Shown: positions 1 to 10,828 of the stretch, one piece after another | How positions within the stretch are numbered: the stretch's first letter is position 1 | How the letters are laid out: each line of letters begins with the position of its first letter | Assembly: GCA_902810705.1 (NCBI GenBank) | Contig: CADDYU010000008.1 | Coordinates: 1-54,257 of the forward strand | Reading direction: 5' to 3' | From: Methylococcaceae bacterium | GTDB lineage: Bacteria; Pseudomonadota; Gammaproteobacteria; Methylococcales; Methylococcaceae | DNA length: 54,257 nucleotides | The notes under the pieces: generated by a model | What the model was told of the DNA's origin: nothing | What the model saw: only the letters and a program-made list of their open reading frames with translations | Databases searched by the model: none | Made by a program: the position numbers and the translations under genes

Positions 1-2042
<2,042 letters not shown>

Positions 2043-2203
2043 GCGAGTTTTGAGAGGCCTTTCCGGCCACAAGGCGCAGAATAACGGTGGACCGGTACAT
2101 TCAAATTTCCTTCGCCGTCACTGACGTGGTTTTCTGGCCGCATGGGCTCGGAAGACTACAATAGCCATGGGATTGTCACGCTTTATCTAGAACGAAAACT
2201 CTT

Positions 2204-2893
2204 ATGAACAAGCCGCTTCATCGAAAGCCCGTCACGCTCGCCGGCCTTTTGAACCCCTTCGTGAGATATCTCGTTTCTCAATGCCAGAAAATCTATTTTC
2301 GGGCGGTGGAATCCGCCGGGCACCACAAACGGGATATTCTGGTCGCTCGCGTGGAGAGCGCCAGAGACAGCCTGGAGGAAGCCAAGGAGCAATTTCAAAG
2401 CGCCTTGGACAAATTCAGCAGCCTGACCCATTTCGACGGGGGCGATCTGGAAGAACTGTACCGGCAGCTTAAGATTGAGTTCGATTACAGCCAAGCGAAG
2501 GCGCTGGCAGTGAAGGACCGGATCGACGCGGTGCAGGATGTGGCTACGGCACTGTTCGCCGAGTGGGAAGCCGAACTGGAGCAGTACACTAATCGCGGTC
2601 TTCGCAGCAGCAGCCGGCAGAAGCTCAAGCTGACCCAGCAGCATTACGGCCAATTGATCTCCGCGATGCGACGGGCGGAGAGCAAGATCGAGCCGGTGCT
2701 GCGGGTGTTTCAGGACCAGGTGTTGTATCTCAAACACAACCTGAATGCCAAGGCCATTGCCTCGTTGGAGCATGAACTGAGCGCCATGAGCGTGAGCGTG
2801 ACGGGCTTGATAAACGCCATGGAGCGCTCGATCGGCCGTGCCAATGACTTTATGTACTCGTTGAATGGGCAAAAGGCTCTGCCGGTGAGATAA
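2204..2893 (+). CDS. DUF2959 family helical protein
   Basis: A 229-residue protein of unknown function that matches the DUF2959 family over its whole length: HKRDILVARVESARDSLEEA, then FDGGDLEELYRQL, DRIDAVQDVATALFAEWEAE, and the C-terminal YLKHNLNAKAIASLE block. It is almost entirely alpha-helical and charged, as expected for long helical hairpins. Many family members, as I recall them, are lipoproteins whose mature part begins Cys-Gln. Here the Cys-Gln pair sits at about residues 27-28, but the residues before it are not a convincing hydrophobic signal or lipobox (LVSQC), so membrane anchoring is uncertain. It stands alone between uvrA and a porin gene with no clear operon partner. Family assignment is firm; no biochemical function can be given. 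Confidence 0.85.
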   Translation: MNKPLHRKPVTLAGLLNPFVRYLVSQCQKIYFRAVESAGHHKRDILVARVESARDSLEEAKEQFQSALDKFSSLTHFDGGDLEELYRQLKIEFDYSQAKALAVKDRIDAVQDVATALFAEWEAELEQYTNRGLRSSSRQKLKLTQQHYGQLISAMRRAESKIEPVLRVFQDQVLYLKHNLNAKAIASLEHELSAMSVSVTGLINAMERSIGRANDFMYSLNGQKALPVR

Positions 2894-3091
2894 CATGGCC
2901 GTGCGAGAGAACTCCGGATCCGAGTCGGGCTAGCCGCAGGAAATATCCATAAATCGCAGAAAATGGTTATAATGTCGCCAAAGCGCAACCTTGTGTTGTT
3001 TTAGTGCAATCACACAACGAAATGCACCAAGGCAGCGCATCGCGTTACGGAAGATTGCAAGCTTGTCAGAGCCTTAAGGCATCGTAGGCAT

Positions 3092-3107
3092 TGGCTTGCT
3101 TTCTGCA
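3092..3107 (+). promoter_or_regulatory. possible sigma-54 (-24/-12) promoter of the porin gene
   Basis: The sequence TGGCTTGCTTTCTGCA has GG (3093-3094) and GC (3105-3106) separated by 10 bases, the invariant spacing of -24/-12 promoters. It also keeps the T before GG and the A after GC. It departs from the TGGCACG-N4-TTGCW consensus at three bases. A start about 12 bases downstream would leave a leader of roughly 27 bases before the porin start codon. A sigma-54 activator gene lies 5 kb away, but no link between the two is shown. Confidence 0.35.
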
Positions 3108-3144
3108 TGGCTAGCCCCGGTAAATGAATTTGGAGAGACTCGGA

Positions 3145-4485
3145 ATGAAAAAAAGCGGTTTCAAAATCCGGCTGACGTCGGTGGCGTTCGGCCTTTGCGC
3201 TGCGCTGTTCCTGGACGCCGCTTACGCGGGAGAGATCGACGAGGCCACGGGCTTGGCCGACTATATGGCTGGCAAGGGTGATGCTCAGCCTTTAAAGGAT
3301 TATGGAATCAAATGGGGCGGCTGGATCAATTCCAGTATCACTCATAACTTCAACAGTACGCCGGACAAGTTCAATGGCCCCGTCACCTTTGGCGACCGCA
3401 AGGACGAACTACAGCTCAACCAGTTGTACTTTTATCTGCAGAAGGCGGTAAACACCAGCGGCGACGATTGGGACTGGGGCGGACGGTTCGATATTAATTA
3501 CGGCACCGATTCCATTTTCACCCAAGCCTATGGCGTGCCGGCCCTCGATCCGAGAACTCTTCAGCCGCTAAATCGCGGCCACTGGGACTTGCACCTGACC
3601 AGTTTCAGCGACCGTTTCTACGGTTTGGCCCTGCCTCAAGCGTATGGTGAGGTAAACATCCCGGTCGGCAACGGCCTCAACATCAAGGCCGGCCATTTTT
3701 ACACGCCGATCGGCTACGAAGTGGTCACCGCGCCGGACAACTTCTTCTTTACCAAACCCTATACCTTTCAATACGGCGAGCCCTTCACCCATACTGGTAT
3801 CTTGGGTAGCTATACGATCGATGACAATTGGAGCGCCATCGCCGGGGCCGTGACGGGAAGCGCCACCGGCGGCTGGGACGGCAACTTTGATCGTCAGCTC
3901 GGCAACTGGGATTTTCTGGGTGGCGTTACCTGGACCAGTGACGATAAAAACTACTCGCTGAACATCACTTCCACCGCAGGCCCCCGTTCCGAGCGTCACA
4001 GTGATGCCTGGGCCTTGTACAGCATCGTTGGCAAGGCCAATTTCCTGGACAATACCCTCCATTACATCATCCAGCACGACCACGGCTTTGCGGATAATGT
4101 CGCCACCGCCAAGGGAGAAAAAGACGCCCGCTGGTACGGCATCAATCAATACTTGCTTTACGATATCCAAGATGACTTGGGAATCGGTATCCGCGCGGAG
4201 TGGTTCCGGGATAATGATGGATTCCGGATCGCCGGTCCGGCCCGTTGCGCTGCGAGCTTCAACGTCAGCTCAGGCCCCTATGCCTGCCAGGGCAACTATA
4301 GCGCCTATCCTTTCGCGGGCAGCAGCTATTACGAAATCACCGCCGGCCTGACGTATAAGCCCGTGAAATGGATTACGGTGCGTCCTAATGTCCGTTATGA
4401 CTGGACCGACAAGATCAGGATATTCAATACCGGTAAAACCACAGATCAACTGCTGTTTTCCACAGACGTCGCCATTGTGTTCTGA
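3145..4485 (+). CDS. outer-membrane beta-barrel porin, OmpL/BBP2-like
   Basis: A predicted outer-membrane channel of 446 residues. The start at 3145 is chosen because it gives a standard signal peptide (Met-Lys-Lys, hydrophobic core, cleavage after AYA near residue 28) and is preceded by GGAGAG; an upstream in-frame start would add seven residues before the signal. The mature part has alternating aromatic beta-strand texture (LNQLYFYLQKAV, WGGRFDINYGTDS). It carries the block GHFYTPIGYEVV...NFFFTKPY typical of the BBP2/OmpL-like porin family, and ends in an aromatic residue (AIVF) as outer-membrane barrels do. No substrate can be inferred. It is monocistronic, followed by a hairpin. Confidence 0.85.
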   Translation: MKKSGFKIRLTSVAFGLCAALFLDAAYAGEIDEATGLADYMAGKGDAQPLKDYGIKWGGWINSSITHNFNSTPDKFNGPVTFGDRKDELQLNQLYFYLQKAVNTSGDDWDWGGRFDINYGTDSIFTQAYGVPALDPRTLQPLNRGHWDLHLTSFSDRFYGLALPQAYGEVNIPVGNGLNIKAGHFYTPIGYEVVTAPDNFFFTKPYTFQYGEPFTHTGILGSYTIDDNWSAIAGAVTGSATGGWDGNFDRQLGNWDFLGGVTWTSDDKNYSLNITSTAGPRSERHSDAWALYSIVGKANFLDNTLHYIIQHDHGFADNVATAKGEKDARWYGINQYLLYDIQDDLGIGIRAEWFRDNDGFRIAGPARCAASFNVSSGPYACQGNYSAYPFAGSSYYEITAGLTYKPVKWITVRPNVRYDWTDKIRIFNTGKTTDQLLFSTDVAIVF

Positions 4486-5013
4486 GCCTCCGATTAGGAG
4501 CATGGCCATGGCGTGGACAGGGAGGTCCATTTGTTTTCTTGGCCCTCCCCCACGTCGCTCTATGCCTGAGGCCAAATCTTCCTAGGGCTAAGTCACTGAG
4601 TGCTTGTCCGCCGCATTTTCCAAGCCGGCGCTCTACCTAACCGAACAACGCTCATCTTGGCGTTCGCCTGGAATCCAGCACATTCCGGCCCCAGTCCAGA
4701 ACAATGGCGGAAGAGAGCTTCTAAGCATTCACCGACAAGCAATCAAGACAGGCGGCCGAGCCCCTGATCGGCCAGCTCGCGCCATGGGCGCCAAACCGCG
4801 ACCAGTTTCCCCATCATTCCCAGAATTTCGAGAATTTCTTAGATGCCGGATGAGGCGACCGATCAGCCTTCTGTAAATTACACGTCTCTAGCCAACCCCA
4901 AGGTCTAACGGCGCTTAGGCCACATTCCGAGTTCGACTTTCCATGCTCAGCACATTATTATTCAAAGGTTTTTGTGACTCGGTCGAGCGTTTTGCCCGGA
5001 GATTTAACCCGAC
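4486..5013. other. 528-base gap between porin and oadG
   Basis: No convincing gene is seen; short reading frames here have no family character. It holds a GC-rich hairpin just after the porin (listed separately), a second inverted repeat GGCCGA-N8-TCGGCC at 4754-4773 without a T-tract, and a direct repeat of AGAATTTC near 4827-4843. The oadG promoter should lie in the AT-richer last 150 bases, but no clear -35/-10 pair was found. Confidence 0.5.
4520..4549 (+). terminator. possible terminator hairpin after the porin gene
   Basis: GGGAGGTCC (4520-4528) pairs with GGCCCTCCC (4541-4549) with one mismatch, around a T-rich 12-base loop, 34 bases after the porin stop codon. There is no T-tract after the stem, so it is at best an atypical intrinsic terminator or an mRNA-stabilising hairpin. 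Confidence 0.3.
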
Positions 5014-5262
5014 ATGGAATCCTCCCTTTCCGAATTCCTGCTATCCGGATTCAAGCTTAGCCTGATTGGCATGGGCATCGTGTTTATGTTTCTATCCTTG
5101 CTGGTATGGATCATAAACATTACTTCAAAGATCCTCCAAAAATACAGTCTAGAGCCTCAAGAATTGCCGGGCTACCGCGGCCTTGGCGCGACCGCCGAAT
5201 CCGAGGATGCGGAGATAGTGGCCGCCATTAGCGCGGCGATTCAGTGGTACCGATACCGCTAG
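5014..5262 (+). CDS. oadG: oxaloacetate decarboxylase Na+ pump, gamma subunit
   Basis: Small membrane subunit (82 residues) that joins the alpha and beta subunits of the sodium-translocating oxaloacetate decarboxylase. A single N-terminal membrane segment ([19 protein letters not shown], residues about 16-34) is followed by a polar cytoplasmic tail, the standard OadG plan. The tail end [17 protein letters not shown] matches the conserved C-terminal helix that in relatives often carries the zinc-binding and assembly determinants. First gene of the oadG-oadA-oadB operon; its stop lies 20 bases before the oadA start. Confidence 0.9.
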   Translation: MESSLSEFLLSGFKLSLIGMGIVFMFLSLLVWIINITSKILQKYSLEPQELPGYRGLGATAESEDAEIVAAISAAIQWYRYR

Positions 5263-5282
5263 ACCTAGAAGGAGCCCGTTCC

Positions 5283-7061
5283 ATGGCCAATCCCTTAGGC
5301 ATCACCGATGTCGTGCTGCGCGACGCGCATCAATCCTTGCTGGCGACGCGCTTGCGCCTCGAGGACATGCTCCCGATCTGCGACAAGCTGGACCAGGTCG
5401 GCTTCTGGTCTCTCGAATGCTGGGGCGGAGCGACGTTCGACGCCTGCATCCGCTATTTGGGCGAAGATCCCTGGGAGCGTCTGCGCGCCCTGAAAAAAGC
5501 CCTGCCGAGGACCCCTCTCCAGATGCTGCTGCGCGGCCAGAATCTTCTCGGCTACCGCCATTACGCCGATGATGTCGTGGACAAATTCGTGGAGCGTAGC
5601 GCGGCCAATGGCGTCGATGTGTTCCGCATCTTCGACGCGCTCAACGATCCCCGCAATTTCGAGCGGGCTATCCGGGCCACCATCGCCATCGGCAAGCACG
5701 CCCAAGGGACGATTTCCTATACCGTGAGTCCGGTCCATACCATCGATACCTGGGTGGATCTCGCCAAACGGCTGGAGGACCTGGGTTCCCACTCCATCGC
5801 CATCAAGGACATGGCGGGCCTGCTCAAGCCCTATGTGGCTTTCGAGCTGGTCAGCCGCTTGAAGGAGGCCGTGAAGGTACCGATTCACATGCAGTCGCAT
5901 GCCACCACCGGTCTCAGCACGGCCGCCATTCTCAAGTGCGCGGAAGCCGGTATCGACAATGTCGATACCGCCATCTCCTCCATGAGCATGACCTACGGCC
6001 ACAGCGCCACCGAGGCTGTCGTGGCGGCCCTCGAAGGCCAGCCCCGCGACACCGGGCTCGACATCAAGCTCCTCGAGGAAATCGCGGCCTATTTCCGCGA
6101 AGTCAGAAAGAAATACGCCAAGTTCGAAGGCAGTCTTAAGGGCGTGGACAGCCGAATCCTCGTGGCGCAGGTACCCGGCGGCATGCTGACCAACATGGAA
6201 AGCCAGTTGAAGGAGCAAGGCGCGCTCGACAAGTTCGACGCAGTACTGGAGGAAATCCCCAAGGTGCGTGAGGACTTGGGTTTCATCCCGCTGGTGACGC
6301 CGACCTCGCAGATCGTCGGCACCCAGGCGGTCATGAATGTGCTCACCGGCGAGCGCTACAAATCCATCACCAAGGAAACCCAAGGCGTCTTGAGAGGCGA
6401 ATACGGCGCCACCCCTGCCCCCGTCAACGCCGAATTGCAGCAAAGGGTCCTGCAAGGCGCCGAGCCCATCACCGGCCGGCCGGCCGACTTGCTTGAGCCG
6501 GAACTGGACAAGTTGACGGCGGAACTACGAAAGATGGCCGCCGAAAGTAATGTCGCGCTGGCCGCCGAGGACATCGATGATGTGCTTACCTACGCCCTCT
6601 TCCCCCAAGTCGGCTGGAAATTTCTACAGAACCGCGGCAATCCCGAGGCTTTCGAACCGCCACCTAGCGCCGACCAAGGTTCCGGCGCGGGCGCCGCGAA
6701 CGCATTCGACGTCGTGGTCAACGGCCGGACCTACCGGGTAAACGCGGCGGGCGAAGGCGTGGTGTCCGTAAATGGCCGCAACTATAAGGTCGATGTAACG
6801 CCCGCCGTCGGCGCGGCGCCGGTCGCGCGCCCGGCCGCCGGCAGCGGCGGAGAGACCGTCAAGGCGCCGATGGCCGGGCATATCCTCCGCATCAACGTCA
6901 ATGGCGGTCAGCATGTCGAACCCAACGCCGTAGTAATCGTGATGGAAGCCATGAAGATGGAAACCGAAGTCCGTACCCGCACCGGCGGCCTGGTCGCGAG
7001 CATCGCCGTGAAGGTCGGCGATACGGTCGCCTCCCAGGATGTCCTCTTGACCCTGGAGTAA
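5283..7061 (+). CDS. oadA: oxaloacetate decarboxylase alpha subunit, biotin carrier fused
   Basis: Carboxyltransferase of the membrane-bound Na+ pump: it moves CO2 from oxaloacetate to biotin, giving pyruvate. The protein has 592 residues. The start at 5283 is preceded by AAGGAG at 5269-5274; an earlier in-frame start overlapping oadG has no such site. The N-terminal TIM-barrel domain opens with [15 protein letters not shown] and contains the metal-site MQSHATTGL. The conserved PYC/OADA domain follows, then an Ala/Pro-rich linker (about residues 500-525) and a C-terminal biotinyl domain with EAMKMETEV, where the biotinylated lysine is Lys558. Domain order and length are those of complete OadA. 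The enzyme couples C4 acid decarboxylation to Na+ export; its direction in this organism cannot be read from sequence. Confidence 0.96.
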   Translation: MANPLGITDVVLRDAHQSLLATRLRLEDMLPICDKLDQVGFWSLECWGGATFDACIRYLGEDPWERLRALKKALPRTPLQMLLRGQNLLGYRHYADDVVDKFVERSAANGVDVFRIFDALNDPRNFERAIRATIAIGKHAQGTISYTVSPVHTIDTWVDLAKRLEDLGSHSIAIKDMAGLLKPYVAFELVSRLKEAVKVPIHMQSHATTGLSTAAILKCAEAGIDNVDTAISSMSMTYGHSATEAVVAALEGQPRDTGLDIKLLEEIAAYFREVRKKYAKFEGSLKGVDSRILVAQVPGGMLTNMESQLKEQGALDKFDAVLEEIPKVREDLGFIPLVTPTSQIVGTQAVMNVLTGERYKSITKETQGVLRGEYGATPAPVNAELQQRVLQGAEPITGRPADLLEPELDKLTAELRKMAAESNVALAAEDIDDVLTYALFPQVGWKFLQNRGNPEAFEPPPSADQGSGAGAANAFDVVVNGRTYRVNAAGEGVVSVNGRNYKVDVTPAVGAAPVARPAAGSGGETVKAPMAGHILRINVNGGQHVEPNAVVIVMEAMKMETEVRTRTGGLVASIAVKVGDTVASQDVLLTLE

Positions 7062-7067
7062 AAGACG

Positions 7068-8198
7068 ATGGAAGGCTTGACCCAACTTTGGCAAAGCACC
7101 GGTCTATCCAACTTCGAGCCGGGCCAGGCGGTGATGATGGCGGTTGGTTTTCTGCTACTGTATCTCGCCATTCGGAAAGAATTCGAACCGCTGCTGCTTC
7201 TGCCCATCGGCTTCGGCGCGGTGCTGAGCAATATTCCGGTGGCCGGCATCGCCGACGAGGGCGGCATCTTGTCTTATCTTTATCTCGGCATCAAATCCGG
7301 CGTCTTCCCCTTGCTTATCTTCATGGGCGTCGGTGCGATGACCGACTTCGGCCCCATGCTGGCGAATCCCAAAACCTTGCTCTTGGGCGCGGCGGCCCAG
7401 TTCGGCATCTTCGGCACCCTGCTCGGGGCCTTGGCCCTGAACTTGGTGCCGGGGTTGAATTTCAGCTTCAAGGACGCCGCCGCCATCGCCATCATCGGCG
7501 GGGCCGACGGGCCGACCTCGATCTACGTGGCCTCCAAGCTGGCGCCGGACCTGCTCGGCGCCATCGCCGTGGCGGCCTATTCCTACATGGCCCTCGTACC
7601 TTTGATCCAGCCGCCCATCATGCGCGCCTTGACCACCGAACAGGAACGCCTGATCGAAATGGCCCAGTTGCGCTACGTCGGCCGCATCGAGAAGATCATC
7701 TTTCCGGGGGTGTTGCTGATCCTGAGCGCGATGCTGCTGCCTTCGGCGGCGCCCTTGATCGGCATGTTCTGCCTCGGCAATCTGATCCGAGAATCGGGGG
7801 TCGTGGAACGGCTGAGCAAAACCTCCCAGAACGAGCTCATCAACATCGTGACCATCTTCCTGGGCCTCTCGGTCGGCTCCAAGCTCAGCGCCCATCAATT
7901 CCTGCGCCCCGAAACCCTCGGCATCCTGGCGCTGGGCGCCCTCGCCTTCAGTTTCGGCACCGCGTCGGGCGTGTTGATGGCGAAGCTGATGAACATCGTC
8001 TCGCCCACCCACAAGGTCAACCCTCTGATCGGCGCGGCCGGCGTCTCCGCCGTTCCCATGTCGGCTCGCGTCGCCAACAAGGTTGGCCAGGAATCCAACC
8101 CCCACAACTTCCTGCTTATGCATGCCATGGGACCGAACGTGGCCGGGGTCATCGGCTCGGCGGTGGCGGCGGGGGTATTGTTGGCGTTGGTACAGTAG
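7068..8198 (+). CDS. oadB: oxaloacetate decarboxylase Na+ pump, beta subunit
   Basis: Integral membrane subunit (376 residues) that decarboxylates carboxybiotin and pumps Na+. The sequence is hydrophobic throughout with about nine or more membrane segments. It carries the signature [10 protein letters not shown] in the re-entrant region, whose Asp is essential in characterised OadB, the GNLIRESGV segment, and the C-terminal [16 protein letters not shown] segment, which are the ion-path regions. It starts six bases after the oadA stop, so the three subunits are almost certainly co-transcribed. A 379-residue frame overlapping on the same strand is a compositional shadow. Confidence 0.96.
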   Translation: MEGLTQLWQSTGLSNFEPGQAVMMAVGFLLLYLAIRKEFEPLLLLPIGFGAVLSNIPVAGIADEGGILSYLYLGIKSGVFPLLIFMGVGAMTDFGPMLANPKTLLLGAAAQFGIFGTLLGALALNLVPGLNFSFKDAAAIAIIGGADGPTSIYVASKLAPDLLGAIAVAAYSYMALVPLIQPPIMRALTTEQERLIEMAQLRYVGRIEKIIFPGVLLILSAMLLPSAAPLIGMFCLGNLIRESGVVERLSKTSQNELINIVTIFLGLSVGSKLSAHQFLRPETLGILALGALAFSFGTASGVLMAKLMNIVSPTHKVNPLIGAAGVSAVPMSARVANKVGQESNPHNFLLMHAMGPNVAGVIGSAVAAGVLLALVQ

Positions 8199-8530
8199 GC
8201 GTTTCCAAGCCGAACCGGCCATGCTGATGTGCGCCGCCAGGGTCACGGGGAATCGCCATTGCCGTGAAATGGCGCATGTGCCGAAGAGATTACCGAGTTC
8301 GTAAAGATACCCCGGCAAGCCCAAAAGACGAAATGGGCTCTGGTGCTCCGAAAATTTCGTTTGCGGGTCAAGGGAAGGCGAAGTCCACCGAGGCCGTGGA
8401 AGGGAAGTGAATTTACTCGCGAGGATGAGCCAACCCCAAGGCGTTAATCGCCCCAACGTCTGGGCAAGGCGCTTCGAGCTTCAAAGGGGGAGGGTTATTC
8501 AGTCCTTGACGCGTGCTATAGATATTAGGC
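8199..8530. other. 332-base gap between convergent oadB and the sigma-54 activator
   Basis: No gene, RNA or clear terminator was recognised. The region separates two genes whose 3' ends face each other. A TTGACG element near 8504 and a TATAGATATT element near 8517 are too close together to form a sigma-70 promoter. Confidence 0.4.
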
Positions 8531-9472
8531 CTAGCTGATCCCGTATTTCTGCATGCGGTACAACAGCGTGTCGCGGGAAATGCCAAGGAGCCGGGCAGAG
8601 CGGCTACGATTGCCGTTGGTGCGAGTGAGGGCTTGGCGAATCAAGTCCATTTCCACCTTCTCCAAATCGATTCCCAGTTCCGGCAGGTCGAACAGGGGCT
8701 TCGGCGCGGTTGCGCGATTGGTGATTTCGGGGGGGAGATTGCCGTCCTCGATGACGCGGCCGGCGAGCAGAATGGACAGGCGCTCGCAGACGTTACGCAG
8801 TTCGCGGACATTGCCCGGCCAGGGATAGCTCGAGAGACGTTGCAGTGCGGACTTGCCGAACGAGGCCACGGGAAGTTTGTGGTCTTGCGCGAAATGTTCC
8901 ATGAAATGTCGCAGCAATAGCGGAATATCGCCTAAGCGGTCGCGAAGCGGCGGGATTTCCAGGGGCACGACATTCAGCCGGTAGTAGAGATCACGGCGGA
9001 ATTCGCCCTTGACGATTTTATCTTGAAGATTGGCGTTGGTTGCGGCGATGATGCGGACATCGACGTTGTGGGTGTGGGTCTCGCCGACCGGCTGGATTTC
9101 GCCGGTTTCCAGAAAGCGCAGCAGTTTGGCTTGCAGAGGAATTGGCAGCGAATCCACCTCATCCAGAAACACCGTGCCGCCATCGGCGGCTTGCAGACGG
9201 CCCGGCTGGTTGCCCACGGCGCCGGTGAAGGCGCCTTTTTTGTGGCCGAACAGTTCGGATTCCGCCAAGGATTCCGGCAGCGCGGCGCAATTGAGCGTGA
9301 TGAAAGGCTTGTCCGCACGGGGGCTGTGTTGCTTTAGTGCCTGGGCCAGCACTTCCTTGCCGGTTCCGGTTTCGCCTGTGATCAGAACCGTGACGTCCGT
9401 CGCGGCGACCATTTTGGCGCTGCGCAGCAACGCCTCGAAGTTCGGCGATTGGCCAATCAACCTCTCGAACAT
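8531..9472 (-). CDS. sigma-54-dependent transcriptional activator without a sensor domain
   Basis: A bacterial enhancer-binding protein of 313 residues that would use ATP hydrolysis to open sigma-54 RNA polymerase complexes. The AAA+ domain fills residues 1-235: Walker A GETGTGKE (33-40), sigma-54 contact loop GAFTGA (80-85), Walker B VFLDEV (101-106), and arginine-finger region FRRDLYYRL (158-166). A Fis-type helix-turn-helix ends the protein (NGNRSRSARLLGISRDTL). There is no receiver, PAS or GAF domain. In this it resembles PspF, which is controlled by a partner protein rather than by its own sensor. It lies 24 bases downstream of a TauE/SafE-like membrane protein gene on the same strand, so the two probably form an operon. 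Target genes are unknown. Confidence 0.92.
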   Translation of the reverse strand: MFERLIGQSPNFEALLRSAKMVAATDVTVLITGETGTGKEVLAQALKQHSPRADKPFITLNCAALPESLAESELFGHKKGAFTGAVGNQPGRLQAADGGTVFLDEVDSLPIPLQAKLLRFLETGEIQPVGETHTHNVDVRIIAATNANLQDKIVKGEFRRDLYYRLNVVPLEIPPLRDRLGDIPLLLRHFMEHFAQDHKLPVASFGKSALQRLSSYPWPGNVRELRNVCERLSILLAGRVIEDGNLPPEITNRATAPKPLFDLPELGIDLEKVEMDLIRQALTRTNGNRSRSARLLGISRDTLLYRMQKYGIS

Positions 9473-9496
9473 AAGCTTTGCCTCTTCCTCATTCCC

Positions 9497-10222
9497 TTAT
9501 ATACCTACCGAATAGCGCACCATCGGGTTTAGCCCCGGGAACGCCGCCAATAGGGCCAGAACGATCAGGGTAATCCCTGTCATCTGGCGAAATTTTTTCA
9601 TGTAGGATAGCCGCACCATCCAAGAAGTCATTATACCCACCCCCATCGCGGCGGGCATAGTGCCCAAGCCGAAGGCGAACATCGTGAGAGTGCTCCGCAT
9701 CACATCCCCGGTGGTCGCGGCGAGGGTCAAGGCGGCATAGACCAGACCGCAGGGCAGCCAGCCCCAAATCATCCCAAACACGAAAGCCTTGAGCAGCGTC
9801 TCCACCGGAATCAGCCTTCGCCCATAGGGTTCGATCGTGCGCCACACTAAGACCCCGCCCTTTTCGATATAGGCGAAGCGGGGAAACCAGCCGGCGATAT
9901 GCAGACCGGCGCCAGCCATCACGAAGGCCGAAGCGATTTGGAGGATGCGGTGCCCATGGCCCTCGCCGAGCGGCATGCTTAACACATGCTCCGCCAAGCC
10001 CGCCAATAATCCGGCCAGGGAATAACTGACGATGCGGCCCGCGTTATAGCTGAACACGAAAGGCACCAGCAAGCGCTTGTCCTCTCGGATTTCCCGCCGG
10101 AGACTCAGGGTAAGCGAACCGATGATGGAACCGCACATGCCGAAGCAATGCAAAGCGCTGAACAATCCCATTAGCAGGGCGACCAGATAGGACGTGCTGA
10201 ACGCGTTGTCGATATAATGCAT
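9497..10222 (-). CDS. TauE/SafE-like (UreH/DsbD_2-type) membrane protein
   Basis: A polytopic inner-membrane protein (241 residues, about six membrane segments) of the COG2836/TauE-SafE-like group. The N-terminal motif ALHCFGMCGSIIG is the paired-cysteine signature shared with DsbD-like and heavy-metal or cytochrome-maturation membrane proteins. A second half-motif, GMIWGWLPCGLVYAAL, sits near residue 150. Relatives are often found near cytochrome oxidase assembly or metal-handling genes. The start at 10222 is preferred because the upstream extension is polar and lies before the natural membrane-protein start. It is the promoter-proximal gene of a pair with the sigma-54 activator. Transport of a specific substrate cannot be claimed. 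Confidence 0.82.
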   Translation of the reverse strand: MHYIDNAFSTSYLVALLMGLFSALHCFGMCGSIIGSLTLSLRREIREDKRLLVPFVFSYNAGRIVSYSLAGLLAGLAEHVLSMPLGEGHGHRILQIASAFVMAGAGLHIAGWFPRFAYIEKGGVLVWRTIEPYGRRLIPVETLLKAFVFGMIWGWLPCGLVYAALTLAATTGDVMRSTLTMFAFGLGTMPAAMGVGIMTSWMVRLSYMKKFRQMTGITLIVLALLAAFPGLNPMVRYSVGI

Positions 10223-10828
10223 AGTGGGCGCGCACGGTAGCACAAAACGATCGATCGAACGATAGGCGAACGGCGCTTCCTCGCGTCCCCACCGATCAAT
10301 GCTCACAGTTCGACAGATCGGGGCGCCTATTAATCACATCCGCCGGTTCCCTATTCGGTTAGGGATTGATCTTCAACAGCCTCACATCGAAAATCAAAGC
10401 CGAATCAGGTTTGATTACTTGCGTCGACACAGGCGCAGCAGTTCGAAGGCGCGCTCGCCCGGATGCCATAATAAACCAGGGTCATTTTGATGTTGGAAGC
10501 CGCTTTCTCTTGGGTGACGGGATCGACGCAAGACACGCGGGCGCTGGTCTTGTTCGCTCCCGCGACCCGCATCCCTTGTAGATCAGCTTGCCGCGATCGC
10601 CGTACGAGGCAATCTGGACGTGGCCGATCTTCGATGCCGTGCCATATTTCTTTTGAGCCGGAAGATCCTTCAGAATGGGCAGGCACGATAGCCCGAAAAG
10701 CCGTTCGATCGGCAAGCGGGCGGTACGTCCAAACGCCCCGGGCCAAGTAATGCTCACGGATTGACAGGTTTCGACTTTCTCAGTATTGAGAGTCAAGACC
10801 CTTTGAACCGCGCGCCGGCCGCTTCACC
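10223..10828. other. 606-base gap with decayed coding remnants
   Basis: Lies between divergently transcribed genes (TauE-like on minus, eutB on plus). The part from about 10361 to 10796 holds a broken minus-strand coding sequence (separate entry). No adenosylcobalamin riboswitch hallmarks were recognised upstream of eutB, and no strong ribosome-binding site precedes the eutB start. Confidence 0.45.
10361..10796 (-). pseudogene. probable frameshifted remnant, unknown family, FKBP-like C-terminus
   Basis: Three consecutive minus-strand frames read like parts of one protein. Frame 1, from 10796, gives ...SKIGHVQIASYGDRGKLIYK. Around 10575-10585 it switches to a frame reading VAGANKTSARVSCVDPVT and IKMTLVYYGI. 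Near 10455 a third frame continues to the stop with IKPDSALIFDVRLLKINP, which resembles the C-terminal strand of FKBP-type peptidyl-prolyl isomerases. No single frame carries all three. Two frameshifts in a once-intact gene explain this best. I do not recognise the N-terminal part, and sequencing errors or a chance reading frame remain possible. Confidence 0.35.

Noticed and set aside
4604-4876. 90-codon frame in the porin-oadG gap
   Set aside because: Proline/arginine-rich, unrelated to any family I recognise, and without a ribosome-binding site.
7088-8456. Long frames overlapping oadB (plus strand, other phase, and minus strand)
   Set aside because: Arg/His/Gly-rich translations without motifs. 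The oadB frame carries all conserved OadB segments.
10700-10828. Adenosylcobalamin riboswitch upstream of eutB
   Set aside because: No B12-box-like element or suitable leader structure was recognised by eye. A covariance search would decide.
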